Below are positions 13,690 through 23,945 of a stretch of 64,000 bases of DNA, one piece after another. The stretch comes from Sinonovacula constricta (taxonomy: Eukaryota; Mollusca; Bivalvia; Cardiida; Solecurtidae): positions 10,320,519 to 10,384,518 of the forward strand of contig CM017569.1 in NCBI GenBank assembly GCA_007844125.1. Reading direction: 5' to 3'. The translations under genes and the position numbers were made by a program. The notes beneath the pieces were generated by a model. It had not been told where the DNA came from, made no database searches, and was given only the letters and a program-made list of their open reading frames with translations. Position 1 is the first letter of the stretch, and each line of letters begins with the position of its first letter.

Positions 13690-14690
13690 CTACATCACGT
13701 ACTCATGTTGATGTAGTTCAATTCCAATGCATTGTAAACAAATCCGAATGTAAATGAGAGGGTATGTTCTTCTGGAAACGTCCGATATGTAAATTAAATT
13801 GGATTGAATTTAGTTTTAAGAAAACAAAGACGTACATGGTAAATTTACTTGCAGAATTTTAATATATACATCATTAACTAGTTTTGGCAAAATATAACGC
13901 GTTCAATTTGACGCCAAATAACGTTTGCTGTTTTCTTTTGTATCTCCCTTGAAGAACTATTTATGATTCCGCTCTATTGTTAACTTATGACATTTCGTTC
14001 TATTTTTAACTTAGTGACGTCTTTATTTATGTGTTGCCGCCACCTAGCGTCTGAATGATGCCAAGTCTTAACTTGTACATTAGTGATTAGTGACTTGATA
14101 ATTGTGACTTTGCGATTTTTAACTTGTAAATTGTAAGCGAAAATAACATTTGTGACTTTATAAATGTGACTTGAGATTTGTTATTTCCAAATTGTATACG
14201 AGAAATGTGAATTAGATACATGTAAAAACGAACGTGTTTGTGCAAACAAATAGCAAATTTAAGCATTTGCAGTGTTGCAATTTGCAAATAAGAAATTGAA
14301 TATAGGCGGATATCCCCTTCCATAGTACTAGATAGCAGACAATCGCCTGATTTCATAAAAAGCAGACAAAGATACATCTAACGCAAAAAAAAATGTACAT
14401 TTTCATGGAAATATGTAAATATGTATACTTTCTGTGGTTGAATTACTTTGAAATCAACTACTGTACATGTATTTCGTTCTGTTTTGCTTTTAAAAAGCAC
14501 ATAATACAATTAAATAAAGAAAAATAAATGGCCTTACTCAGGTTCCGTAAAATTATTATCGGGTAGCTTTTAAACTTAGCCCGCTTGTTAGTGTATTTTT
14601 AAAATACATATTTAATTATATAGCCTCTTATGTACAGGGTAAATTTTGTAATTCTGGCTGCAAATTTTGATTTTGTTAAAAAGAAAGAAA
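13690..14690. other. Intergenic, nothing recognised
   Basis: The only pattern is a short-period echo on the plus strand near 14090-14180, where GTGACTT / TTGTAACTTG-like words recur every ~20-30 bases. No gene or element end is visible. Confidence 0.4.
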
Positions 14691-14694
14691 TATA

Positions 14695-14711
14695 GATAGA
14701 TAGACAGACAG

Positions 14712-14803
<92 letters not shown>

Positions 14804-14950
14804 TGGATGGATGGATGGATGGATGGATGGATGGATGGATGGATGGATGGATGGATGGATGGATGGATGGATCGACAGGTAGATAGATAGATGGATAGAT
14901 AGATAGCTAGATAGATGGATGGATGGATGGATAGATAAATAGACAGAAAC
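14695..14950. repeat. Compound microsatellite (AT)n-(GGAT)n-(GATA)n
   Basis: An AT run at about 14716-14800 passes directly into about 17 GGAT units (14801-14871), followed by mixed GATA/GATG units to about 14945. This is a slippage cluster with no coding content. Confidence 0.95.
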
Positions 14951-15143
14951 CCGTCAGTACACAGGTTGTATTAACAAATAATCGAAAAGTGGCCAATGAC
15001 ATAAGCAACTTACATATAGTTCCATTATATAGTAAATAAACAGACATAAGTTTACAACGAGTATTATTTAACATGAATATCATACTAAAATTGTTAAAAC
15101 GGAATGTTTATGAAAAAAGTATATTTCTCTCTTGTTATACATA

Positions 15144-15145
<2 letters not shown>

Positions 15146-15216
<71 letters not shown>

Positions 15217-15243
15217 TAGAATAATAATAATAATAATAATAAT
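15146..15243. repeat. (AAT)n microsatellite
   Basis: About 30 AAT units are interrupted once at about 15214-15220. Because the unit is three bases long it gives poly-Ile and poly-Tyr open frames on the two strands, which are artefacts. Confidence 0.95.
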
Positions 15244-15339
15244 TATCATAATGGCAATTATTTATGACACCACTTTTCATAATGCAAATGCTTAATAAAT
15301 GTAGGAAGCTAATTTTTTTATTTCAGTATTATTTTCCGA

Positions 15340-17290
15340 CTTAAGTTATTCAATGAATTTCACCATCCTTGGGTGCTTGTAGTAGTATTGTTTGATAAAT
15401 TGTTTTCTTAAAGTGCTATATGCTGGACATTTAAGTAGAAAATGATATTCATCTTCCAACAGATTATGTATATTCTTTTATGCAAAGGTGTAGGAGAGGG
15501 TTTATTCCATCCATCCAGCGTCCTGTCTCTATTTGTAGTCTGTGTGAAGAGAGTCTCAATTGTGTTAATGCAATTCTGAACTTTGTATTGTAAGATATGT
15601 CTTATAGCCAAAAGAACAAAAAATGTTTATATGTATATGCTCGTGATGAATCAGTAATATGTCCTAGCCATTCTTGTTTGTAGCAGTCATTTAATCTTTG
15701 CTTAAATAAAGCCATAAAAAACATTAACTCTGCTAACACCTTGATACATCCATACATCACTAAAGCCAGTGGTGTCTAGAATCTGTTTTATCACACCTGC
15801 CCAATTACCACTATTTGGGAATATTTCCATATCTTGCAATAGTATATTTTATTCATGTTTTAAAAACTGTCTAATTGCATGTGGTAATTCTTAACCAGTA
15901 TCTAATCATTGCTGCTATTCTTTGTTGTTTTAGGGGCGTTCTTCCTAATTCCCCGTAAATAAAATTATTCTGTGTTTCACACCAAGTGTTTGTTTTAAGT
16001 GTATCCTTTCAATTTGGATTGCTTCAATGCTACCCCAAGTCTCAGCACCGTAGTTAAGTATAAGAAGTATAGGCTTATCAAAGAGTCCTATCCTATGAGA
16101 TATTTTTTGATGTCTACAAAATTATTAGGATCTTTTTTCAGTTTAAATATTGCTTTTATTGATTGGCTAGCCAAGGTATCGCAAGTGTGTCTGTTATTTC
16201 CACCTGACGATATAACAATACCCAAATATTTATAAGTTGATACTATATCTAAAGCTTCATTTTTATACATAAATCTCTCGTTTGACAGCACTCGACCTTT
16301 CTTGAAAATCATAATTTTACTTTTATTTACGTTCACCTTTAGCTTTGATTTAGTACAATAATCGTGTACTATGTTGCAAATATCTGCAAATAATATAATG
16401 TCGTCAGCATAAAGGAAAACAAATAACTTTAACGTATCAATCTCTATTCCCTCAAAATCCTGCAAGTTTTAGTGTCTCCTCAAAGTCATTCAGCTATCGT
16501 AAATTTAAACATGATGATAGACACTCACCTTGAGCACGTATTTATATAGCTATCTGTGACTTCTGCGTTAACCCTTACTGTTGTTTTGGAGTAAATTATA
16601 CATGCATTTTATTATGTTAAGAATTTTACCCTTTAGTCGATACTTGATAAGCTTGCTCCAGAGTACATCTCTTACTACAAGATCGTAGGCTTTACTGCAG
16701 TACACCAGTGCTACGTATAATTTTTTATTTGTATTTAACGTGTGACTTACAATTGCATTTAAAAAATGTTATCTATACTATAGACTATAGTACTCATGTC
16801 TTGGCGGAAACCGGCCTGTGCCTCTACATAAACATTATAGGTTTCTGTCCATGGTTCAATCTATTGGGTAACACTCCTGTGAATATCTTGCCAAAATGAC
16901 TTAGCAATGATATACCTCTGTAGTTTTCTACATTATTTAAGGTTCCATTTTATGCAATGGTATTATAAAGCTCTGACACCATATTTCTGGAAAAAATATT
17001 CTAACTCGAATAGTTTATTAAATCATGCTTGAAGATAATACGATCATTAGCTCCGTATTTAAAGAACTCATTACTTAATCTGTCTGGCCCCGCTGCTCGA
17101 TTGTTATGTAATTCTGTGCATGCTTTAAGTATTTCTGTTTGAGAAATTTCTTTATCTAATTCTGAAAGCATTATCTGAATTCCATATACTACATTGTAGA
17201 GATCCTTAATGAACCTGAATTGTTTTTTTCTGATTTTTTAATATATTTATATAAATTTATAGCCCTTTAGTTCACACGTTTAGTTCTGTC
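15340..17290 (-). mobile_element. Decayed LINE (non-LTR retrotransposon), RT to C-terminal domain
   Basis: Read from high to low coordinates, the minus strand shows the order of a LINE ORF2. An EILKACTELHNNRAAGPDRLSNEFF-type RT block lies near 17165-17045 (cited only as the AAGPDRLSNEFF core). A CSKAYDLV finger motif lies near 16700, and the RT active site YADDIILFA is in the 16465-16088 open frame. Next comes the KSKIMIFKKG and YKYLGIVIS region. A C-terminal EDEYHFLLKCPAYSTLRKQF motif lies near 15455-15395. Frames are broken between blocks and no 5' end is seen. The clade (Jockey or CR1 group) is uncertain. It is inactive. Confidence 0.85.
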
Positions 17291-17497
17291 TGCTTTTTAG
17301 TGCATTTTTAAATGTAAGTTGTATTGCCCTTAAATTAACCTGGCTAATATTGTCTGTTAAATGGCTTTTAACTATATAACAAATTGTATAGTCCTCAATG
17401 TATCTAGCTAGTTTTCTCAGCTTTTAGAGCTTTTTTAAAATATAAAGTTGTGTGGCTCATTTATTATACCTGTCTAGTTTCGACTGTTTCATAGGAT

Positions 17498-17509
17498 ATA
17501 TATGTGTGT

Positions 17510-17540
<31 letters not shown>

Positions 17541-17541
17541 C

Positions 17542-17576
<35 letters not shown>
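17498..17576. repeat. (TG)n microsatellite
   Basis: A TG tract with a few CG and TA interruptions lies between the LINE remnant and the gag region of the LTR element. It may mark where the LTR element lost its 5' LTR. Confidence 0.9.
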
Positions 17577-17578
<2 letters not shown>

Positions 17579-17734
17579 CACAATATTAGAGTTTTAAGTC
17601 TAATAATGTGTTGTTTCTGCACTTAAGTTGATTTTTAAGCACAAGGTAGTTTAATATTCCGTTAGTTCATAGTATCTTGGTTGTACAGAGTTCTTAAAGC
17701 CTTTCAATCTACCTGAATATTTCTGTCTGTCTGT

Positions 17735-18577
17735 ATGTCGTTTGTAAAGGAAGATGTGTCAGACCACTATTTAGAATTAAAATTGCAATTAGAGAAATTA
17801 AGAATGGAAAGAGAAGAGCGAATAGAATTACAAAGGTTTAAGTTGGAAGAAAAGAAAATGGAACAATTAGAACGAGAAAGAGAACATGAGCGGGAAGAAA
17901 GAGAACGCAACAGGCAGTTTCAGTTAGAATTAAAGAATTTAGAAAGAGCAAATCAGACACCATATTCAAAATAAATCATTTGAATGTGTTCAAACATATT
18001 AGACTTGTTCCTCCATTTCAAGAAAAGGATGTTCACAAATACTTTTTTTCATTTCATTTTGAGAAAGTTGCAGATCACTTGAAATGGCTAAAAGAGCTCT
18101 GGACTTTACTTCTGGAAACGTTTCTGTTAAGTAAAGCACATGAAATCTACACACAGTTAAGAATTGAACAGTGTTCTAACTATGATATTGTCAAATATTA
18201 CATCCTTAAAGGCTACGAACTGATCCCTGGGGCTTATAGACCAAAATTTAGGAATTGTAAAATAAGAAAATAATCAAACACATGAGTTTGATAGAACACA
18301 ATCACAATTCTTTGACAGAAGGTGTTCATCTAAAGGAATAGAACAAGAACATACAAAATTACGGCAGCTTATGCTTATTGAAGAGTTTAAACGCTGCATC
18401 CAACCGGGCATTAAGACCTTCATTGATGAAAAGCAAGTTGAAACGTTAGATGAAGCTGCTCGTTTGGCTGATGACTATTCTTTGACTCACGAGGTCTTAT
18501 TTGCTCCTCAAACAAACTTCACATCTACACTTAGCAATACAAGAAATACAAATTTAAGTCCTCATGCAAATGCTTAA
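17735..18577 (+). pseudogene. gag remnant of the gypsy-type element
   Basis: The first open frame (17735-17971) is an 79-residue charged coiled coil rich in Glu/Arg, starting MSFVKEDVSDHYLELKLQLE. A second (17980-18273) carries the capsid-like block with VPPFQEKDVHKYFFSFHFEK and a YELIPGAYRPKFRN end. A third (18371-18577) continues with LIEEFKRCI and a Thr/Asn-rich tail. The three pieces are separated by stops and a frame change. A zinc knuckle is not visible. Confidence 0.75.
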
Positions 18578-18789
18578 GTTAAAATACAATAGTATTTCTA
18601 CTGGCGTTTCAAGTCAGTTCAGTTCACACAGACAGAAACAGGTGAACGAAATGCCTTATCCAATTTTACTTGCAATTACGCAAGAAAAACTGATAACCTC
18701 ATTTCTGACAGTTTAAATTAAAGGAGAAGCAGTCTAGTAGTGGGCACAAACCAACAGGCCTCACCACTTTCAAGTTAAAGCCACAGACT

Positions 18790-19036
18790 TGTGTCGAAGT
18801 TGACACTTTTGATCAGGCTGACAAACCTGATTTCTTGCCAACGGCAAAAAAGCCTTTTCTTACCTCTGAGGTTTTTAAAACCCAATTCTGACTCTGTTGT
18901 TAATATTTATGAGCCATTTATGTCAAGTGATTTTGTATCCCATCCAGGTGATTCTTGCCCGCCTACCCATATTAAGATATTGAGAGACACAGGGGCGTCC
19001 CAATCTCTTATTTTGGCAGATACTCTGCCGTTATAG
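18790..19036 (+). pseudogene. Aspartic protease remnant of the gypsy-type element
   Basis: The open frame contains ILRDTGASQSLILAD, the retropepsin active-site signature with the catalytic Asp in DTG. The domain is cut short by a stop right after this motif; flap and second-half motifs were not found. Confidence 0.75.
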
Positions 19037-19739
19037 GAGCAGACCTTCTCTGGAGTTAGTGTTGTTATTCAGGGTGTATAGCGTGTTTTTTAACTGTTCC
19101 TCTTCATAACATTGTTTTGTCTTCCACTTTAGTTAGTGGCTTAGTGTCTGTCGGTCTTTGATCTTTATTACCTTTTGAGGTATCCGTTTGTTGCCTATGC
19201 AACGACTTAGCTGAATATAAGGTCGTGGTAAACCTAGTCGTAACTGACACACCTAATCATGGACAAACGTCCTGATCCTGCTGAACAGGAAATTCCTGAT
19301 CTTTATTCTTCTTGTGCAGTTACTCGTTCTATTCCTAGCAAAGCTATCCAGATTTCGGCTAAAACGCGGTTGACAAAAATGTCACTTCTAATGTTGACTT
19401 GTCTGACACTTTTATAGACCAGATTTACAATGAGGCTAATGACTTGATCCTTAAACATTCTGACATGTCAATATTCAACTGATGGTAATTCATCCAATGA
19501 CAAACTTGATGATAAAAGGTCGAGGGCACAACTTTTTCAGGACCAACACAATGATCCTGGTATTTCTTGCTTGTTCGAGAAGGTTTTACCTGAGAATAAG
19601 ATTACATGTGCGCAGGTCGATTATTATATACGGAATGGGGTTTTGATGAGAAAATGTAGAGCACCAGACGTTTGATTTTGATTGGACGGTTGACCATTGT
19701 AGTTCCCCGTCAGTACAGACAATAAATTTTAAGTCTGGC

Positions 19740-20716
19740 TCATGAATCACCTATGTTTGGTCATTTAGGTATCACAGAAACTCACAATAAGATCCTAAAC
19801 CACTTCTTTTGGCCAGGTCTTAAATCTCAGTACTGCAACTCTTGTCACACCTGTCAAATGGTTGTTAAACCTAATCAAAGTATTCCAAAAGCTCCGTTAC
19901 AGCCCATTCCTGCATTTGAGGAACCGTCTAGTCAGATTATCGTAGACTGAGTTAGACCTTTGCCTAAGACAAATTCGGGAAATCAGTATCTATTGACCGT
20001 CAAGAGTGCTTCGACACGTTTTTCTGAAGCAATACCTTTAAGGAATAGTCAGTCAAAATGGATTGTCAAGGCTTTTGTCAAATTCTTCACATTTGCTGGC
20101 CTCCCGAAGTCAGTTCAACCAGACCAATGTTCGAATTTTATGTCTTGTATATTTCAGCAGGTCATGCATGAGCTAGGAATCAAACAATATAAGTCATCTG
20201 CTTATCACCCTGAAAGTCAAGGTGCCTTAGAGATATTTCACCAGACATTGAATAAAATTATTCTGTACGTATTGCTTTGACATTGACAAAAGCTGGGATG
20301 ATGGAATCCTATTGGTCATGTTTGGAGTTAGAGTGTCAATACAGGAGTCTCTTGGATTTAGCCCATTTGAGCTTGTGTTTGGTCACTCTGTTCGCGGACC
20401 GTTAAAACTTCTTAAGAAGTTCCTGTCTGATAATGAGTCATCATTGAACTTGTTAATGTATGTATCTGATTTCCGAGAAAGGTTATCAAAAGCTTGTGAA
20501 TTAGCAAGTTTAAATCTCAAAGCGGCCCAGGGAAAAATTAAAGAAAGATATGATATTAATATTCAAACTAGATCTTTCAAACCAGGTGACCAGGTTCTTT
20601 CAGTATTACCAATACCAGGAAAACCATTACAAGCTAGATACTTTGGGCCTTACATTGTTGAGAAGGAAGTCAGTGTTCTCAATTACATAATACTCACTCA
20701 TGGGAGGCGAAAATAG
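19740..20716 (+). pseudogene. Integrase remnant (zinc finger, DDE core, GPY/F) of the gypsy-type element
   Basis: An HHCC zinc finger (GHLGITETHNKIL, then CNSCHTC) opens at about 19750. It is followed by the core: the first Asp in QIIVD at about 19945, with a TGA immediately after; the second Asp in VQPDQ at about 20120; and the Glu in ESQGALE at about 20230. A C-terminal domain with FKPGDQVL and ARYFGPYIV (GPY/F module) ends near 20716. Frames change twice. Its position ahead of RT is the notable point. Confidence 0.85.
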
Positions 20717-21060
20717 AAACAAATGTGCCAGTGTTAACATGTTGAAATTGTACGTTGACAGAAATAGCCAAAATGTTAGTAAACCTGTGTCAGTTGTTCA
20801 AACTGTCCCACCTTGATTTAGACATTAATAATTCAGTTAGTGACAGTGAAATTGACACCAATGTGGATCCTTGTCCCAGTAAGCTGAATAACTCGGACAC
20901 TTCTGAGAAACATTGATGGGAAATTCAATCATCCCTGAACCGGATCAAAAGGTTCAGTTGAAACAAATGAATTCCAACACTTGTTTCCTGATATTCCAAC
21001 ACGGACTGATAAAATCCTAACACGATGTTATCGTTAAAGCTGAAGCTGCTGTTAAACAAC

Positions 21061-22301
21061 ATCCATACATGAATCCATCAAAACAACAATATCTAAAAGA
21101 AGAAATAACAATGACTTTATTGAGCCTAGTCAGAGCAAATACAGTTCACCGTGTTTTCTTGTGCCCAAACCAGAAGGAACATATAGACTTTGCACGGACT
21201 TACCGGAAGATAAGTATCATCACAAAGACGGATTCATATCCCATGCCAAGGACTGGATGTACTGACAAAGTTAGGAAAGCCAAATTTGTTACTAAGTTGG
21301 CAACTTCCTCTTACAGACCGTGCAAAGGAATTGTCTGCATTGTGATACCAGATGTACTGTACCAATTCAAGGTTATGCCATTGGGCATGAAGAATTCACC
21401 AGCAACGTTACAACGACTCATTAACTCAGTCATTTCTGCACTTGACGGTTGCGATGCCTACATCGACGACATCATTTACTATGAGACGTTTGCCGAACAA
21501 CCGGAATATCATCCGATCTTTCTTTAATAGATTGAGTGAGGCAAAGCTAACCACCAACCTGGATAAAAGTGAATTTTGTCACGCTACGTTGACCTTTTCA
21601 AAAATGTTGTGAGACAGGGTCATGTAAAACCTATTGATGAAAAAGTTATGGCTATTTCTGAAGTTTCCAGTACCTAAATGTAAAAAGCAATTGATGCGAT
21701 TTCTTGGTATGGCAGGCTATTAATAGAAAATTTTGTAAAAACTTTTCTGACATTGCAGAACCTTTGACAAACCTTCTCAAAAAGGGTAAATCATTTGTAT
21801 GGAATTTTGAATTCCAAACTGCATTCGACAAATTGAAAGCTATCATTAAGAGCGCACCAATTCTCTTAGCATCAGACTTGGTAAAAGTTTTTCAATTGCT
21901 GTTGATGCTAGTGACGTCGGTGCTGGTGCTGTTCTGTGACAATCAGATAGTGAGGGTATTGATCATCCCGTGTGGTATTTCTCAACGGAAGTTAAATAAA
22001 CATCAGAGAAATTATTCTACAATTGAAAAAGAGAACCTTGCTCTTATTTTTGCTATACAGCATTTTGAAGTGTATTTAACTTCTTCAGTTAAACCTAGTG
22101 TTGTATTCAGTGACAACAACCCTCTTAAGTTCTTACACAAGTTAAAGAACAAAAACCAAAGGTTACTAAGATGGAGGCTGCTCGTACAATAGTATGTTTG
22201 TTTATTGGGTTTATCGTCCCACCATACAAGAGTTTAATTTAGAAATCAAACACATTAAAAGAAAAGACAATGTTATACCTGATGTTCTGTCTCGTATGTA
22301 A
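21061..22301 (+). pseudogene. Reverse transcriptase and RNase H remnant of the gypsy-type element
   Basis: RT blocks appear in order: YRKISIITKTDSYPMPR, then LYQFKVMPLGMKNSPATLQR, then the catalytic YIDDIIYY at about 21460-21485. The connection region (EPLTNLLKKGKSFVWNFE) and RNase H follow from 21704, with LNKHQRNYSTIEKENLALI and FSDNNPLKFLHKLK. The domain ends with a DNVIPDVLSRM motif and a stop at 22299-22301. Several frame changes and a deletion inside RT show that it is inactive. Confidence 0.88.
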
Positions 22302-22639
22302 TTGTAATAATTTAAGCGCAATATGTTATTACAACATGTTTATTCAAAAGATTATATGCATTTTGAGCTTCGTATAGGCCTAACTGTTATTGTGTTATAT
22401 TGAATACAGTTTGTTTTGATATGATGTCTGTTAAATATGTAATACATGCATTTTGTAATTTGTAACACTAACTGTGTGAATTTGAAATATTATATGTTTT
22501 GATATTACATCTTTTTAACATGTGACACTTATACTGTATTTTGAATCATTTGTTGTAATAACCTTTTTAATTGAGTTATTGTTAATTTAATATTCTAAAA
22601 ACGATTTAATTGCATAATTATTTTCTTTAGGGGTGGAGG

Positions 22640-23339
22640 TGTTATGTACAGTAGTACACCAGCGTTTAAGGTTACGCTAGTCAGGTTCAGGGGTTGTTTA
22701 CCCTTGTTGTATTAATGATGACGTAGCATTCGCGTAACAGCCAGAAAGTAAAGGATCATGCTAGAAAATTCATTTGTTTATTTTAACTGGGTTTCGTGAG
22801 TGTTCTGAAGACTTCTCCGTTCTAGAAATTATTTGGGTCTATATAAGGGCTTGTTAGCCGATTTAAGTTTTACGTTTGGACATATAGTTTGGATACTTGC
22901 AGCTTCTATGTAAAACCTTTCTGTGTTTGAACTACCTAGACTTATTATTAAATTCTGCAGTGATATAAATATTAAAGTGTTGCATTTGGAATTATATTAA
23001 TTACATTCGCGTATTGTTTTACCTTTGGATTATTTCAACTGTGCGTATATACGAGGACATTCTACCGAACACTCTTCAGGATTATTCGACGTTGGATAAT
23101 TAATTGGACTATTAAAGGGACACCTCCTAAAGGGACAAACTGTAAGCTAATATGTATTTTGCATTCTTAAATTTTGTCTGATATATTTGTTTTTATTTTG
23201 TTACGCCATAGATTTAATTGTTTACAAAAATAAAACATTATTGTACTAGTTTGTTGTTGTAATTTTTTTACACCATTTCGTCGTTTAGTAAACGTGCCCT
23301 TTTGTTAATAAATTTTAAATAGCGACACCGGTCGTAACA
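22640..23339 (+). repeat. 3' LTR, 700 bp
   Basis: The LTR begins TGTTATG directly after a purine-rich tract (TAGGGGTGGAGG) and ends CGTAACA, so the termini form the inverted pair TGTTA/TAACA. Internally it has a TATA box (TATATAAG, 22840-22847). AATAAA signals lie near 23227 and at 23307-23312, as expected for U3-R-U5. No matching 5' copy lies in the window upstream of gag. Confidence 0.8.
22840..22847 (+). promoter_or_regulatory. TATA box of the LTR
   Basis: TATATAAG sits 200 bp into the LTR, in the expected U3 position. In this isolated 3' LTR it points out of the element toward 23.3 kb. Confidence 0.55.
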
Positions 23340-23504
23340 GTGTTATTATATTACCTTATTTATATTTTGTATTACAAAGTCTATTTTCATGAACCATCCC
23401 TGGCAAGTTGTATCTGCACTTGCATGCAACAGAAAGTTAAATTTCTTTCATTGCATGCTTAGTTTTGCCTGCCTTTAAGTACCCCTTTTTAAAGAAAATG
23501 TTTA

Positions 23505-23945
23505 AAACTTTTATGTTACGAAATAACATAGGTATATCAGTACCTACGGTCATTAAAAAGCAGACAAACCTGGTCTTATGTATGGAATACTTAAATACCT
23601 GTATTAAAATCACTAAAAACAGACAAACCAGGCCTAATGTATTAAATTCCTTAAATATCAGTATTAACAATCAGTAAAAAGCAGACAAACCTGGCGTAAT
23701 GTTTTAAAATACTTTAATTTCAGTATTTAAAATCAGTAAAAAGCGGAAACACCTGGCTTTATGTATTAAATATTCAATACCAGTATTAACAATCAGTAAA
23801 AAGCAAACAAACCTGGCCTAATGTATTAAAATACTTTAATTTCAGTGCTTAAAATTAATAAAAAGCAGACTTACCTGATCTAATGCATTAAAATACTTAA
23901 TACCTGGTATTAAAATCACTAAAAAACAGACAAACCTGGTCTAAT
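23505..23945. repeat. ~61-bp minisatellite, seven units
   Basis: ACCTGG (or a one-base variant) recurs at 23568, 23628, 23689, 23751, 23811, 23873 and 23934, a spacing of 60-62 bases. Each unit has AAAAAGCAGACAAACCTGG, TAATGTATTAAA and a CAGTATTAA block. It starts about 170 bp beyond the LTR. Confidence 0.85.

Larger units (their letters stand above)
17735..23339 (+). mobile_element. Degenerate Ty3/gypsy-type LTR retrotransposon with integrase upstream of RT
   Basis: The element is read in one direction: gag (17735-18577), protease (about 18790-19036), integrase (about 19740-20716), reverse transcriptase (about 21061-21640), RNase H (21704-22301), purine-rich tract (22629-22639) and one 3' LTR (22640-23339). 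RT and RNase H are of gypsy type, yet integrase precedes RT. That is the copia-like order known for Gmr1-like gypsy elements. No 5' LTR is found upstream, and the interior has many stops and frame changes, so the copy is dead and 5' truncated. Flanking target-site duplications cannot be assessed without the 5' end. Confidence 0.88.

Noticed and set aside
15080..15295. Poly-Tyr and poly-Ile open frames on opposite strands
   Set aside because: These are direct translations of the (AAT)n microsatellite.
16690..16720. Candidate 5' LTR of the gypsy-type element (CAGTACACCAGTGCTACG resembles the LTR start)
   Set aside because: The match is short, lies inside the LINE reverse-transcriptase coding of the opposite strand, and no other LTR landmarks follow it.
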